DNA from: Glebionis coronaria
Lineage: Eukaryota; Streptophyta; Magnoliopsida; Asterales; Asteraceae
Reading direction: 5' to 3'
DNA length: 64,000 bases
Assembly (NCBI GenBank): GCA_025667525.1
Contig: CM046879.1
Coordinates: 365,136,639-365,200,638 of the forward strand
The position numbers were made by a program, and so were the translations under genes. Under the pieces are notes generated by a model. The model worked only from the letters and a program-made list of their open reading frames with translations, was not told the DNA's origin and did no database searches. Every line of letters begins with the position of its first letter. Position 1 is the first letter of the stretch. This document shows, piece by piece, positions 34,652 to 45,913 of this stretch.

Positions 34652-35080
34652 CAATGTTTTAAAACTTGGTTTTTAAATCGACCCGGTGATTGTCGAGTCA
34701 TCGGGTTCGTGTTAACCCGGGTTAATTCGGGTCAACCTCGGTTAATCCGGTTTTCTAAAAAAAATATTTTTTTTTCATTTTATAATAATTAATAAAGTTT
34801 ATATATAAAAACCATAAAAACTTTCGTATTTTGAAGATATAAATTGATTACAAACCAATATATTAAGTAAAAATAAAATTCTGACGCAAATACGTAAAAT
34901 TTACATATTTAAAAAAAACCAAAAAAAATTGAAACCCGACCGGTCTCGAGAACCGGGTTGCCCTGGGTCACCCCAAACCCGGCGGGTCTAACCGAGTTTC
35001 GAAAATGTAAAACCCGAGTCAATAGACCTGTCTTTTGAGCCAAAACTGAGTCAACCGGGTCAACGAGCCTGAAAACATTG
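34652..35080. mobile_element. hAT-like small inverted-repeat element (MITE)
   Basis: 429 bp starting CAATGTTTT and ending AAAACATTG, flanked by aaaatacc (34644-34651) and aaaataac (35081-35088), an 8-bp duplication with one mismatch as made by hAT transposases. The ends are rich in ACCCGG/CCGGGT words; the centre is A/T-rich without an ORF. Confidence 0.65.
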
Positions 35081-35088
35081 AAAATAAC

Positions 35089-35990
35089 TACTAATACTAA
35101 TATATACCAATATGCATCATTATTAGTCTTGGAACTGATATGTCGTGTGAATTCATGACGTGATATAATATTTTGTTGTTTCTTTTTACATTTATATACC
35201 TTTCCGCCTTTTTAAAATCTATAATTTAGATCTTTTTATGGACACGTTTAAAAACAATTCAAAACATAAAATAATAATTTACAATTATGTTTAAAAAATG
35301 ACAAAAGTTATTTATTTTACTACTTAATGTGCATGTTTTTTAATATTTTATCATATACGACTCTTATGCGAGGTATACAAATTGGACGATCAAGGTCATG
35401 TAGAGTGACTTCATTAGCTATTAAAAGTCGGCTATTTTATCATTATAGAAAAGCCGGCGTTTCAGAGAGACGCGGACAACAATAGTGACGATAAAAACCC
35501 TTAAAAACCCTGAAAGACAAATGTAGAATAATGAGTGTACAGGCTAAAGTTAGTCTATTTAAAAGCAAGAAGAGAGACAAAACGAGTGAACATTTCCAAG
35601 ACAAATAAATTGCTAACGATTAAGGGTGATCCAAACAAAACTATACTGAGAAGATGGAGTTCAGGACTTGGTGAAAGTTAGGTTTCTTCTATCAGCTCCC
35701 ACAACGAAGGAGCGAAAGTATAGTCTAATCTTCATTTTATGAAAAGTCATATATGTGATACTGATGCCGAAAATAGAAAACCACTCACCACTCACCTGTT
35801 TGAGAGCCACGAGGTGTGAAGGGTGACACTCATCAAGCTGAAAAAGAAGAAAGATGTGAAAAGAATACCGCTTCCATTTAGTGGAATCACTAGAAAGAAG
35901 CATAAGTGAATTTTTTTATCATGAAGATGATGGAAAATAAGAATAAACCAGTTGGAAATGAAAACTCCATCCTAACAACTGCAAGTTTGT
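35089..35990. other. Helitron interior without recognised gene
   Basis: A/T-rich. An 80-codon minus-strand frame (35661-35903) has no recognisable domain. Nothing else seen. Confidence 0.4.
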
Positions 35991-36194
35991 GGTCAACATC
36001 AAGCAAACACGAGATTGCTTAGGCTGTTCATGGTCATTTGACGAAGAAGCTTTAGGAGGTCGGTGTTGATGATCAATGTCACATGTTTGGGTATGCTACT
36101 TATGAGATCCTAGAGCTTATGCCTGCTACCCATTTCCAGGCAACTAAGATTGGTGTTAAGCTTACTGAAGTTACTGAAGTGAGCAAGAACACGG
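35991..36194 (+). pseudogene. S-adenosylmethionine synthetase gene fragment
   Basis: Reading with small frameshifts gives VNIKQ, then AVHGHLTKK-like sequence, then [34 protein letters not shown]. This follows the plant SAM synthetase segment around the GAGDQGHMFGYATDE nucleotide-binding motif through ELMP and KLTEV. The enzyme makes S-adenosylmethionine from methionine and ATP in the cytosol. Only about 65 of roughly 390 residues remain, key residues are changed (Gly-Asp-Gln to Asp-Asp-Gln, Asp-Glu-Thr to Tyr-Glu-Ile), and frameshifts interrupt the frame. It is a captured or inserted relic inside the Helitron-like block. Confidence 0.8.
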
Positions 36195-36465
36195 TTGAGT
36201 CAACACATTACATATGAGGGACACATCACTTCAATTGTCACTTGATAATTTTTTTTAAACTTAAGCGCACAATAAAATTATTCTATATGTTCAATGGGAA
36301 TACTATTGGAAAATCACAAAAATACCCATTTTTTCAAACAAACTACACAAAATACCGAAATTTTCATCTTAAAGCCAAAATACCCATAAATTTCAAAAAG
36401 TTTGTCATTTTCGCGAAATATAATTTTTTTTTGGAAATATTTAAGAAATGTTGCAAAGTATTTAG
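36195..36465. other. Unassigned A/T-rich stretch
   Basis: Contains a 78-codon Lys/Phe-rich frame (36242-36478) of low-complexity type. No feature recognised. Confidence 0.4.
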
Positions 36466-36710
36466 AAATATTTGTTAAGGGGTGTTGGCAAAGTGTTTAT
36501 CAGCAAAACACTTACTCTTAAACGCGTTGCCAAACAACCCCTTTAAAAGCAATAAAACTCAAATAAGTTGATGCTGAAACAAATGACAAATTCAACATTA
36601 TAGAGGTTTTAAAACATAAAGATTCAAAGTTTTTTGGTCCAAACAAACCTAAAACAACATAGGTCGTTGTTAAACGTGTTGCCAAACACCCCCTTTACAA
36701 ACAAATATTT
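36466..36710. repeat. Inverted-repeat (foldback) element
   Basis: The left end AAATATTTGTTAAGGGGTG...GGCAA and the complement of the right end agree over about 26 bases with small gaps. A second partial copy of the end lies inside at 36522-36545 (gcgttgccaaacaacccctt). A similar ggggtgtttggcaac phrase occurs in LTR A at 26469. No ORF. Probably a MITE; the family is uncertain. Confidence 0.5.
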
Positions 36711-36774
36711 ACTAAGTAAATAAATAATAAACGACAATCAGAAGTCATACCCATCCATCGGACGGGTTTTGCAA

Positions 36775-37053
<279 letters not shown>

Positions 37054-37386
37054 TGTTGGAAATACGTTTTACGTATTAGAAAGGATCGGTCACTCCAACA
37101 ATAGTCAAAGTAATAGCTCGTAGTTTAGTTAACTTAATATTAAGCAAACAAGGCCAAGCCAAGCCTACAACATGTGTAGGCCGGCGGCCCATTGTAAGCC
37201 CAAGCCTATCTCATGGGCTTGGGTATATAAACCCTCTCCTTAGTTAGAGAGGGTGGTGGTTTTCATTCATTTTACACATAGTAAAAGGTGTATTCTTTAC
37301 TTTCTCTCTCTAAAGTGTTTGTGAAATCTACCATCTTTCTATCTCTTTCTCTCTCTAAACATAAGCAAGATTTACAATATCTTACA
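37054..37386 (+). repeat. 5' LTR of the Copia element
   Basis: TGTTGGAAATACG to ATCTTACA. TATA box TATATAAA at 37224-37231, followed by an inverted repeat (CCCTCTC / GAGAGGG) and pyrimidine runs with TCTCTCTCTAAA. Same promoter layout as the copy at 360-678. Confidence 0.97.
37224..37231 (+). promoter_or_regulatory. TATA box in Copia 5' LTR
   Basis: TATATAAA; the matching box in the 3' LTR is at 60921-60928. Confidence 0.7.
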
Positions 37387-37388
37387 AA

Positions 37389-37401
37389 TGGTATCAAGAG
37401 C
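37389..37401 (+). other. Primer binding site, Copia
   Basis: TGGTATCAAGAGC two bases after the LTR; initiator-methionine tRNA type. Confidence 0.88.
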
Positions 37402-37639
37402 CATGGGATGATTGTTTGGTTTATGTGTTTGTGTTCTTGATTCATACGTCTATATTGATCCAAATACCTTCGAACCAATTTTTTTTGTGTTTTTATGGTT
37501 TTTTCTTGATACAAATCTTCTACAATAGTTGTGGTAGAGATTTGGTATATTTACTTTGGCGAAAAACACAAAATTTTTGGGTGTTTTGATCATTTTTTGG
37601 CTTAAAATCTCGAATTGGTTGAGTTTTGTCCGAGAAAAG

Positions 37640-38015
37640 TGGGTAATATTCCGACAGAAACCATCGGAAAAGGGTTTAGGTATTTCGACAGCTTCCATCG
37701 GAAAAGGGTTTATCATTCTGACCATTATTCCGACGGGTATTCCGATTGTGGTATTCCGACACAGCTTATTCCGACGGTATTCCGATAGAGGGTATTCCGA
37801 TAGGTTTATTCCGACAGGGGGTATTCTGATAGGTTTATTCTGACAGGGGGTATTCCGATAGGTTTATTCCGATAGGGGGTATTCCGATGGGTTCATTCCG
37901 ACAGGGGGTATTCCGATAGGTTCATTCCGACAAGGGGTATTCCGATAGATTCATTCCGACAGGGGGTATTCCGATAGTTTATTCTGATCAATATTCCGAC
38001 GAACCAAAAATTATT
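37640..38015 (+). repeat. Leader repeat array of ATTCCGA motifs, with 29-bp tandem units
   Basis: The untranslated leader between primer site and gag holds about 18 exact ATTCCGA words. From 37792 to 37994 they form seven regular units of 29 bp (starts 37792, 37821, 37850, 37879, 37908, 37937, 37966), each with two motifs and the linker GGGGG. There are no unique spacers, so this is a minisatellite and not a CRISPR array. Confidence 0.95.
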
Positions 38016-38119
38016 CCTTAAAAAATTTCGACATTGTTTCTCGACTTCAACTCACAACAACAAACACATTTACTTTCTCTCATTGTTCGATCAACGTTTG
38101 TAAATCTTAGCTTATCGAA

Positions 38120-39869
38120 ATGGAGTACACATCTCTTACGGATAAGTTCATCCTCTCGGGTAAGGATAATCGTCACCAATGTTGGAGAATACTATGTACG
38201 AGGATTGGACTTCCCGAATGGAACTTTACATGTTGAACAAAGAGAATGGACATCTCATTTGGGCATCGGTGCTCAATGGACCATTAGATTATGGTACTGT
38301 GACGGAAGGTACAGTTACTCGTCCTCGCACAACGGGTGAATTGACCGGAGACATGAATATTCAAGACAAATGTGATAAGTATGCTACAAACATCATTCTC
38401 AAAGCCCTTCCTCCAGATGTCTACAAACTCGTCAGTAAACATAAAGTTCCCAAAGAGTTATGCGATAGAATTCGTGTTCTAATGCAAGGCACCTCGTTAA
38501 CTAAACAAGAACGAGAGTGTAAGCTATATGATACGTTTGATAAGTTTTCCTATGTTCACGGGGAGACTCTCAATGATTCCTATTTGAGATTCACTCTTTT
38601 GTTGAATGAGCTCAATATCTATGGCATGGCAATTCCTACGTTTCAATTAAACACCAAGTATTTGAACACCCTTCTATAGCATGGCGTAAGTACGTGACGG
38701 CGGTTAAATTGGCTAAGGACTTGCATAACACCAATGTGGATCAACTTCAAGCTTTTCTTCAACAACATGAATGCCATGTGATCGAGGCTCGGTTGTCTGC
38801 ACCAAAAGTTCGTGATCCACTTGCCATGTATGCTTCTCAGCAAATGACCCCCCAACAAAACATGGCTTACATTTATCAACAACAATCATACTTGTAGCAG
38901 CCACCACAACACACATATCAGCAACCACCACAACCATCTTATCAACCACTAATGATGCCACGGCAAGCATATCAACAAAGTGTTCTTCCACAGCCTTATC
39001 CACAGCTACCAGCACATCAGGCATCACCCTCACAAGCTAAAACTTCTCATATGGGCTATACTCCTCAGCAAGGATATTTTCCAATTGAAGCACCACAAGC
39101 ACAAGCCTTCTACTCTAATGAACTTCCACCAATTCAACAACCGGTCTTTACTCCAAATGATACGTCTATTCATGTCCTAAACCATCTCACTGCCTACTTG
39201 TCGAAACTTGTTGCTACTAGAGGTTTTCCACCAACTAACAATCAGTTCCGCACCTCTTCAAATCCTCGACAACAAGCCACTGCTCAAGATGGTCAAGTGA
39301 CGGTGTAACCTATTCAGGGAAGGAAAATATCATATGGACCTCCTACAAGGAATGTGAATGCTCAAGCTGTGAATCCTCAAGCTAATGGAAATGGAAGCAC
39401 TGTTGGTCCACAAAAGGTTGTGAGTTGCTAAAATTGTAGAGGACAAGGTCATATGTCTAGGGAATGCACTCAGCCAAAAAGGAGAAGGGATGCAACGTGG
39501 TTTCGTGAGAAGATGTATTTGGTCGATGCTCGGTATAAGGGAAAGATTTTGGATTCAGAAGAGTCAGCGTTTCTTGCAGACCCAGGGGCAGCAGACAATG
39601 AAGGCATTGCAGTCGTTTCCACTTATAATGCAACTTATCAAGCAGATGATCTTGATGCATATGATTCGAATTGTGATGGCATTCACTCAGCCCAAGTCGC
39701 ACTCGTTTCTAATCTCTCTCACTACGGTTATGATGTCGTAAGTGAGGTACCAACCACATTTCATAATGTTCATGATAATCCACATCATGTTGAGCATGAC
39801 AATAACAACCTTGAACAGCATTCGGGAACTAGTAACTCAGATGATGTGGTATCAATCCAACACATTTGA
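38120..39869 (+). pseudogene. Copia gag, broken
   Basis: ATG at 38120 (TSLTDKFILSG). One base is missing near 38177, after which the frame 38179-38679 carries the Copia gag domain (MYEDWTSRMELYML, IILKALPPDVYKLVS, LYDTFDKFS, LNDSYLRFTLLLNEL). A stop and shift at 38677 are followed by a Gln/Pro-rich region (38694-39308) broken at 38895-38897 (TAG for CAG) and 39306-39308. The CCHC knuckle at 39423-39464 reads S-C-stop-N-C-RGQGHMSREC: a TAA stands between its first two cysteines. The frame from 39453 continues with KRRRDATWFREKMYLV and an acidic tail to 39869. Role in active relatives: RNA binding and particle formation. Confidence 0.92.
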
Positions 39870-40632
39870 GTGAATCTCAACCAAATTCTACGACGGGTAT
39901 GGAATCATATGATCAATGTGATTTGGTATTGGTGCCTAAACATATTATTGATAACATAAATGTGGCTGTTCGATAAACCATAGATATGAATGCCAACCTA
40001 ACCGCTGAGCTTGCGTTGTATAAGGAAAGGGTCAAAACATTTGAAATGGTCCCTCAAGCAGAGAAAATAACGTGTACTGAATTTGACCAATTTCGTTTTG
40101 AAAAGATTGAACACTTAAAAGAAATATAATCATTAAAAGCTAATCTTTCCAATGAATTAAAAGCAAAAGAGTCGGTTGTCAATGATTTTCAGAAACTTAA
40201 AATGGATTTCGAAAATCTAGAGTCTAAAAAGTCTGAATCGGAAATTAATGCTACCAAACTTCTTAAATTCAAAGAACAACAACTTTTAAAACAATCGCTT
40301 CCACAGAAAAGGTTCATCTTTTAACTAAATCGTTTAAAGAACTCGAACTTAAGCGTCTTCAAGATTTACCACCTAATCCCGGTTATGCTAAACAAGCTCA
40401 GGAATATATTCCTTGTCTTTATGATGTGACCCTAATTGGAAAATCTAAAGAAACACCTTATGTTCGTAGTACTGAGGAGACACAGTCACTTGCGAAAGAA
40501 ACTCAATCTAAAATGCTTTCAAAATTCCATAAGCTTGATTATGATAAGCATAATAAAGATCTTTTTTCTAAAAAGACACGCATTCGCTTACAAAAGGAAT
40601 TAGCTCAATTAACAGTTTTTGTGCCTTAAAGT
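39870..40632 (+). pseudogene. Copia gag extension, first part (coiled coil), broken
   Basis: Helical Glu/Lys/Leu-rich segments are read in shifting frames (MNANLTAELALYKERVKTFEM near 39989, NDFQKLKMDFENLESKK near 40180, KFHKLDYDKHNKDLF near 40520), separated by stops at about 39974, 40126 and 40321. It links gag to the long ORF that follows and is part of the same ancient polyprotein. Confidence 0.7.
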
Positions 40633-42426
40633 TTGTCAACGGAAAACCTTCCTAGTACGTCTCCTACACTTGTCAAAAAGGATTTAACTAAGTTAATTCC
40701 ACCGGTAAGTAAGGTGTCAGATAGCTTAAATGTTGTGCACCAACACTTGGCCGATTTTGAAAAGGTCATTACGGAACGTACGACGGCCACGACCATAACG
40801 GAAGGTGAATGGAATTTTGAACACACTAGAGCTGCGTTCCGAGACGAAATTGTTCCATTTGTAAACAATGTTAAAGCTTTTCTTAGTAATATTGATCAAG
40901 ATTTTCTTTTGGAAATAGAAGAAGTTAGACGTTTTTTCAATGAAATGGATGATGCTTATGAAAACAGTTTACTTGAAATAGAACGAGTTTCACGCCAAAA
41001 TGATCAGCTTCTGAAGCAAGTGATGTCTCATGATATAGTTTCCGTCTGTGTGAATAAAAGTGTTGATAATGATTCTATTGTGCATAATGTTGAATCTATG
41101 GATAATGTGGTAGATAGTACTTGTCACGAATCTGACGCTGAATTTTTAAAGCTTCAAGATTCATATTCTTCGCTTTCAAAACATTTTGATGAGATTCAAA
41201 CACATTGTATTTCGCTTGAATGCAAGCAACAATTTATTCAAGAAATCTTTGAAACGTCATTCGAAGGTGTTAATATCTATGATGCAAATTTTCAAAAGAA
41301 TTTTCGATTGAGTTTACAATCAAAACAGCGTCAGCTAAGTGACAAGGTTGCTAAATCATTGCCGATAGACACAGAGAAATATAAGGAGATTAACTGTGTG
41401 AACGTACTTGAGGCCGCTGAGAATTTTAAACTTGATCTAGATAATCGATTTTTTAAGATTTTGTCCAAAGTTGATAACTTAAAACAGAAAAATACACGAC
41501 TCTTCGATTCAGTAAAGCCCGCATGTGCTTATAACACTGTACAGAATCAATCATTGATTGAACAACAGAATCGAAAGTCAACAGAAATATCTGATTTGAG
41601 GGAACAAATTTGTGATAAAAATTTGGCTTTGGCTGAGTTAAAGGAAACACTTCGTACCCTAAAAGGTAAGAATGTTGTGGATAACGCAGCCACTGTCTCA
41701 ACACCGTCCTCTAGTGCAATCAAAAGGAACCTCATCGCCGTCACACCATTTAATAAGGGCCCTAGGACTAAACCATCTCAAACATTGGTCACTAAAGATA
41801 AGGCAAAATCAAAACCAGCTTCTAATATTCCCGTGTTGCCTTCTACAGGAGTAAGCACCACTACTAAGGCTCAAAGATCTAAGCTTAAAAGAAACAAGAA
41901 GAATGATAGGATCTTGCACCCATCTAGTCGTCAAGTGGAGAAGAAAGTAGAAGCCCGTCCTAGGAATGTTATTTCTGTTTTGAATAAAAAGAATCATGTA
42001 GCTAAACCTAAAGGCTCTGTGGTTGTGCAGCGTTCTAAGCCTACTGTGAATTCTGATTTGAAATGTTGGAATTGCAATGAATGTATGTTTTCTAGTCGTC
42101 ATGATTCTTGCCTTATTAACCATGTGAATGAGATGAATGCCCACAAAAATGGCTCAGAATGGAAACCGACGGGGAAAGTGTTAACCCAAGTTGGTTGGAT
42201 GTGGCGTCCCATTGGTAGAAATTTCACTATAGTAGGAAATGCGTGCCCTTTAATTAGGATCAATCCCACTACAGCGAATAAAGCGTGCCCTTTAACTAGG
42301 AGTACCAAGGCTACCAAAACACAAGCGTGTCCTTTAACTAGGAACACCAACACTACCGTAGGAACCAAGTGCCCTTTAAATAGGTCTACTCCCACTGTAG
42401 TGCCCGCTAATAATCCAAAACCTTAG
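40633..42426 (+). CDS. Copia gag extension, 597-codon open frame with coiled coils and CPLTR repeats
   Basis: Longest open piece of the Copia element. The first ATG codon in frame is at 40636 or later; as part of a polyprotein it probably had no start of its own. Residues 1-350 are helical and acidic with heptad-like Leu/Ile spacing (FEKVITERTT, EEVRRFFNEMDDAYENSLLEIERVSRQNDQLL). Residues 350-480 are basic and Ser/Pro/Lys-rich. About 482-505 is Cys/His-rich (CWNCNECMF...HDSCLINHVN), a possible zinc-binding pattern. WKPTGKV and WRPIGRNFTIVGN follow, then four CPL-(T/I/N)-R repeats. Stop TAG at 42424. It lies between gag and protease, where Copia elements normally have only a short spacer. I recall similar segments in Asteraceae retroelements. 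Function unknown. Confidence 0.8.
   Translation: MSTENLPSTSPTLVKKDLTKLIPPVSKVSDSLNVVHQHLADFEKVITERTTATTITEGEWNFEHTRAAFRDEIVPFVNNVKAFLSNIDQDFLLEIEEVRRFFNEMDDAYENSLLEIERVSRQNDQLLKQVMSHDIVSVCVNKSVDNDSIVHNVESMDNVVDSTCHESDAEFLKLQDSYSSLSKHFDEIQTHCISLECKQQFIQEIFETSFEGVNIYDANFQKNFRLSLQSKQRQLSDKVAKSLPIDTEKYKEINCVNVLEAAENFKLDLDNRFFKILSKVDNLKQKNTRLFDSVKPACAYNTVQNQSLIEQQNRKSTEISDLREQICDKNLALAELKETLRTLKGKNVVDNAATVSTPSSSAIKRNLIAVTPFNKGPRTKPSQTLVTKDKAKSKPASNIPVLPSTGVSTTTKAQRSKLKRNKKNDRILHPSSRQVEKKVEARPRNVISVLNKKNHVAKPKGSVVVQRSKPTVNSDLKCWNCNECMFSSRHDSCLINHVNEMNAHKNGSEWKPTGKVLTQVGWMWRPIGRNFTIVGNACPLIRINPTTANKACPLTRSTKATKTQACPLTRNTNTTVGTKCPLNRSTPTVVPANNPKP
42238..42410 (+). repeat. In-frame tandem repeats encoding ACPLTR units
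   Basis: Four imperfect units of about 42-45 bp (gcgtgccctttaa...agg) encode CPLIR, CPLTR, CPLTR and CPLNR, each followed by a Thr/Asn/Lys-rich linker of 9-10 residues. Unit length stays a multiple of three, so the frame is kept. Confidence 0.9.
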
Positions 42427-42601
42427 AAAATTGGAACAATAAAACCTGTTAGTGATAAAACTCACATTAGAAAGCGCAGGAAATCTAAGGGTCACATAAA
42501 TGTTAGCATGTTAGCAATTCTGATAATATTATATTTGTATCTGCTAACACTCATGAACCAATAGTGTCCAATGCATTGTTTACTGTTGTTGTTGAAAACA
42601 G

Positions 42602-43010
42602 GTGGTCCAAATTGTTCTCTGTTATTTGGACTCTGGTTGCTCTAAACATATGACCAGAGATCGCTCTCAACTCAGAAATTTGGTTAGCAAGTTTCTTGGT
42701 ACGGTTCGATTTGGAAATGATCATATTGCAAAGATAATGGGTTACGGTGAGCATCATATTGGGAATGTTATTATTTCAAGAGTGTATTATGTGGAAGGTC
42801 TCGGTCACAACTTATTTTCTATGGGACAGTTTTGTGATGCAAACCTAGAAGTTGCTTTTCGAGAGCATACCTGCTTCATTCGTAATTTGGAAGGGGTTGA
42901 TTTATTGAAAGGTACTCGAGGAAATAACTTGTACACTTTGTCTCTACAAGACATGATGGCCGCTTCTCCCGTATGTCTTCTCTCCAAAGCATCGAAGACT
43001 AAGTCATGGA
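42602..43010 (+). pseudogene. Copia protease and start of GAG-pre-integrase, cut by the chromovirus
   Basis: The frame contains LDSGCSKHMT, the aspartic protease active site of Copia elements, then VRFGNDHIAKIMGYG, VYYVEGLGHNLFS and LYTLSLQDM, the usual path into the pre-integrase domain. The last Copia codons before the insertion end with KTKSWM/atgga. The remainder resumes at 54887 in the same frame. 42427-42601 joins the CPLTR ORF to protease and has several stops. Confidence 0.93.
43006..43010. other. Target site duplication atgga (left), chromovirus
   Basis: atgga directly before TGTGACACCC; second copy at 54887-54891. Confidence 0.95.
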
Positions 43011-45796
43011 TGTGACACCCTAGAACCGAGGTCATTAACGTTACCCTAAATTACGCTAATTTTTGAAATTTTTGATAAATTTTAATTTCTATATATATAT
43101 AAGTATTTTGATTAAAGCCGATGTTCCAGGTTATAATTTTTACGATTGACGATTCAAGAAGGACGAGGACGAACATGATCCCGATGGATGCCCAAATTTC
43201 TATAATTATTGACGATTTATCGATAATGTAATTTTTTGAGAATTTTACTTACGGTTCGTGTTAAGTTGAGTCGGGTGAGTTTTATAACTTTCCGAGTACA
43301 TTTAAAGTATCCCAAAAGTATTTTGGAGTGTTTGGGATAATTTCCGACTCCCGTAAAATTTTCTAAAATGACTAGTGCGTCAATCCCGCAAAGTTTTGGT
43401 GTCGTTTTTGCTTAAGGCCACAAGAAAGGTGAAATTGCACTTTAGTCCCTCCCATTTCACAAAAGGGGGAAGCAACTCACACACACAACATTTCACAAAA
43501 AAAAAGATGAACACTCTCTCTCTCTCTCTCTCTAGGCCGACGGCCAAAACCCCCAAACCACCACCATCCACCATTTTTTTTGAGTTTTGACAAAATCTAA
43601 CCTTAGACCACCTTCTAAAATCCATTGGTGAGTGTTAATCCATGGTTATTTCAAACATGCATTAACAAAATTTTTCCAAAAATTTTTAAGATCATTCAAA
43701 CTCGTTTTTGAGGTTAATTGGATTAATGCATGTTAAATTCATGTGAAATGAGGGTATAATCACTAAACAAACCCACCAAAATTGATTTGGTTGTGGTGAT
43801 TTGGTCACCCAAACCCCACGGCTAAAGGGGGTGTTTGGGGAGCCATGGTGATTGATGTTTTGAGCATTGGTTTTGTGTTTGGTTTTGTGTTTATTGATGT
43901 TCTAGATGGATACAAGTGTTTGCATGTTTGTTTTTAGATTTTTAGCTTATGAGGTTGATGATCAATAGGGGTTAGGAACTGAAAATATTGTTTGGTTATG
44001 ATTGGGAATGCTTAGGATGAAGCCTAGTAATGATTAATGGGTTTGAAAACAAGTGTAGGAGCGATTTTGGTATGGTTAAATTTAGGCAGAAAGTTTAAGA
44101 CATTTTCGTAAAAATAATTTTTCCTACAGGTCTAGATAGCTAAATGTAGTCATAGAGTGTCTTCTTAGCTTTAATTTGGTATAAGGTAGAGCTCGTGACT
44201 CCAAACGATCCAAAAGTTATGAGGTTTTAAAGATCGTGTACCGGGAGACGAGAACTTTCATAATCCGAATTTATGTTTAGTTTTAGTCAAATCCCGAGGA
44301 CCACAAGTATGAATTGGTAAAAGGTCAAAGGTCAAATTTTGGTCACAAACCTGTGTAATTGAGTCTATAAGTGGACTTAGGAGTGAAAGAGGTCAAAGGT
44401 GCATTTCAAATAGGTCAAAGAAGTCCAAGTTGGTCGAAGTACAATTTCAGTCCGAAAAATGTAGTTTTTGGAAAAGCGTTGAGTAACGGGTCGTAGAAGT
44501 AAAAATTTTTATTTGGATTAAATATGTGTTATCTACAGGTCTTATAGTATTTTTGAGAATTTTGTCAAATTTTATAAGAATGGTTAAATATAGTAAAACA
44601 GCCCGTACTTTCGGTAAGTACCGGCGAAAATGAGTAAAAATGGATGACGTAAATAATAAGAACAAATGGTGTAAAATGAGTGATGCTTGTTGTTTTATTT
44701 TGGCGTGAGTTGTAATTGTCCTAAGTGACTAGTATCTATGTATTTTATACAGTACCATAAGGTTTTTAAAATGAGATTACTCATTACGCGTTATTTGGTT
44801 GATAGGTGTTGATTTACCCGGGCATCCGTATCGTCGTCAGTGATCATCTCTCGAACTACCGACTACTTGATATATAAGGTGTGAATTTATAGCCTCGCTT
44901 ATTATTATTTCAAACTGTTTTACCCGCGAGGGAAATGCATGCTAGTTTTTAAAATGAACGTATGTCATGAATGATTGTTGGTCCCGAATGTTGCCTTTGA
45001 AATTGTGTTGAGTACCTAGTTGCAAAAGACCCTAATTTCATGAACTATTAACTATTGTCTTGCCCTTGCGAAGGGGGAAATAGCCGCTTATACAAAGTGA
45101 TAGTACTATGGGGTTGACTACCCTATCCGAGACGAGGGCTAGTACGTTGATACCCCCTGCGGACGGATAATTTGTGATAAGAGATAAGGTATAATTGCAA
45201 CTGATGCCTTATTAGGGGCCATGGTTTCATCTGAATCACGCCGGTAATTATTACGCGGGTGATTGAGTTAACGGTTTAGTGTCATGAGCTTAAACACAAT
45301 TGTCAGTATCTTGAATATAGATTGTTTGATCGACAAGTCTATGAATGATCGTGAATGGTTTTTATTTCACATACGTTCAAAATGAATTGTAAAACCTATG
45401 AATTCCACTCAACGTTTTCGTTGACCAAATTTTGGCATGTGTTTCAGGTAACCGCTGAAGTGTAGCATGGAGCGTGCATGGGATGGATGTTGTGTGTATG
45501 GCTTGGAGTCTGCTTGTTTTTCCTCCCTTTCCTACTTAAACATTTTTAACTTTAATGTTATGTTGTTGTGAAACTGAAATTTTTGGGTCGAGATTCATGG
45601 GGACCGAAAACGCTAAACTCTGTTGTACCAAGTGGGGTTGGAAAAACCGTGGACATGTATCATTTAACAATTTTTAATTCAAGTTTTAAGTTGACGTCTC
45701 TTTAGAGTCGTTCGATATATCTTGTGTGTAATGATAACTGAGTAGCACCCAAATGTTGTAGTTCCGCTGCGCATAGCATTTTGTGGGGGTGTTACA
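43011..45796 (+). repeat. 5' LTR of the chromovirus
   Basis: TGTGACACCCTAG to GGGGGTGTTACA. It carries a TATA-like run (tatatatataag, about 43090) close to the start, a (CT)10 tract at about 43513-43532 ((CT)9 in the 3' LTR), and long unstructured A/T-rich sequence. Short ORFs within have no recognisable domain. Confidence 0.97.
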
Positions 45797-45799
45797 GAT

Positions 45800-45812
45800 T
45801 GGTATCAGAGCC
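45800..45812 (+). other. Primer binding site, chromovirus
   Basis: TGGTATCAGAGCC three bases after the LTR; perfect initiator-methionine type. Confidence 0.93.
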
Positions 45813-45913
45813 ATGAGTTATAGAGAACTAGGTCGTTTTTGAAAATCCTAAACTATAACATTTGGTGTCGTATGAAATGGTCCAAGCACACACAACTATC
45901 CTGCATGGCTCCG

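Noticed and set aside
37792..37994. Regular 29-bp repeats resembling a CRISPR array
   Set aside because: Units are head-to-tail with no unique spacers, in a plant retrotransposon leader; it is a minisatellite.
38643..39033. Minus-strand ORFs opposite Copia gag
   Set aside because: Shadow frames of the Gln/Pro-rich gag; no domain.
43375..43590. Short ORFs in the chromovirus LTRs (also 52466-52690)
   Set aside because: Translation of the (CT)n and A-rich tracts; reading differs between the two LTRs through indels.
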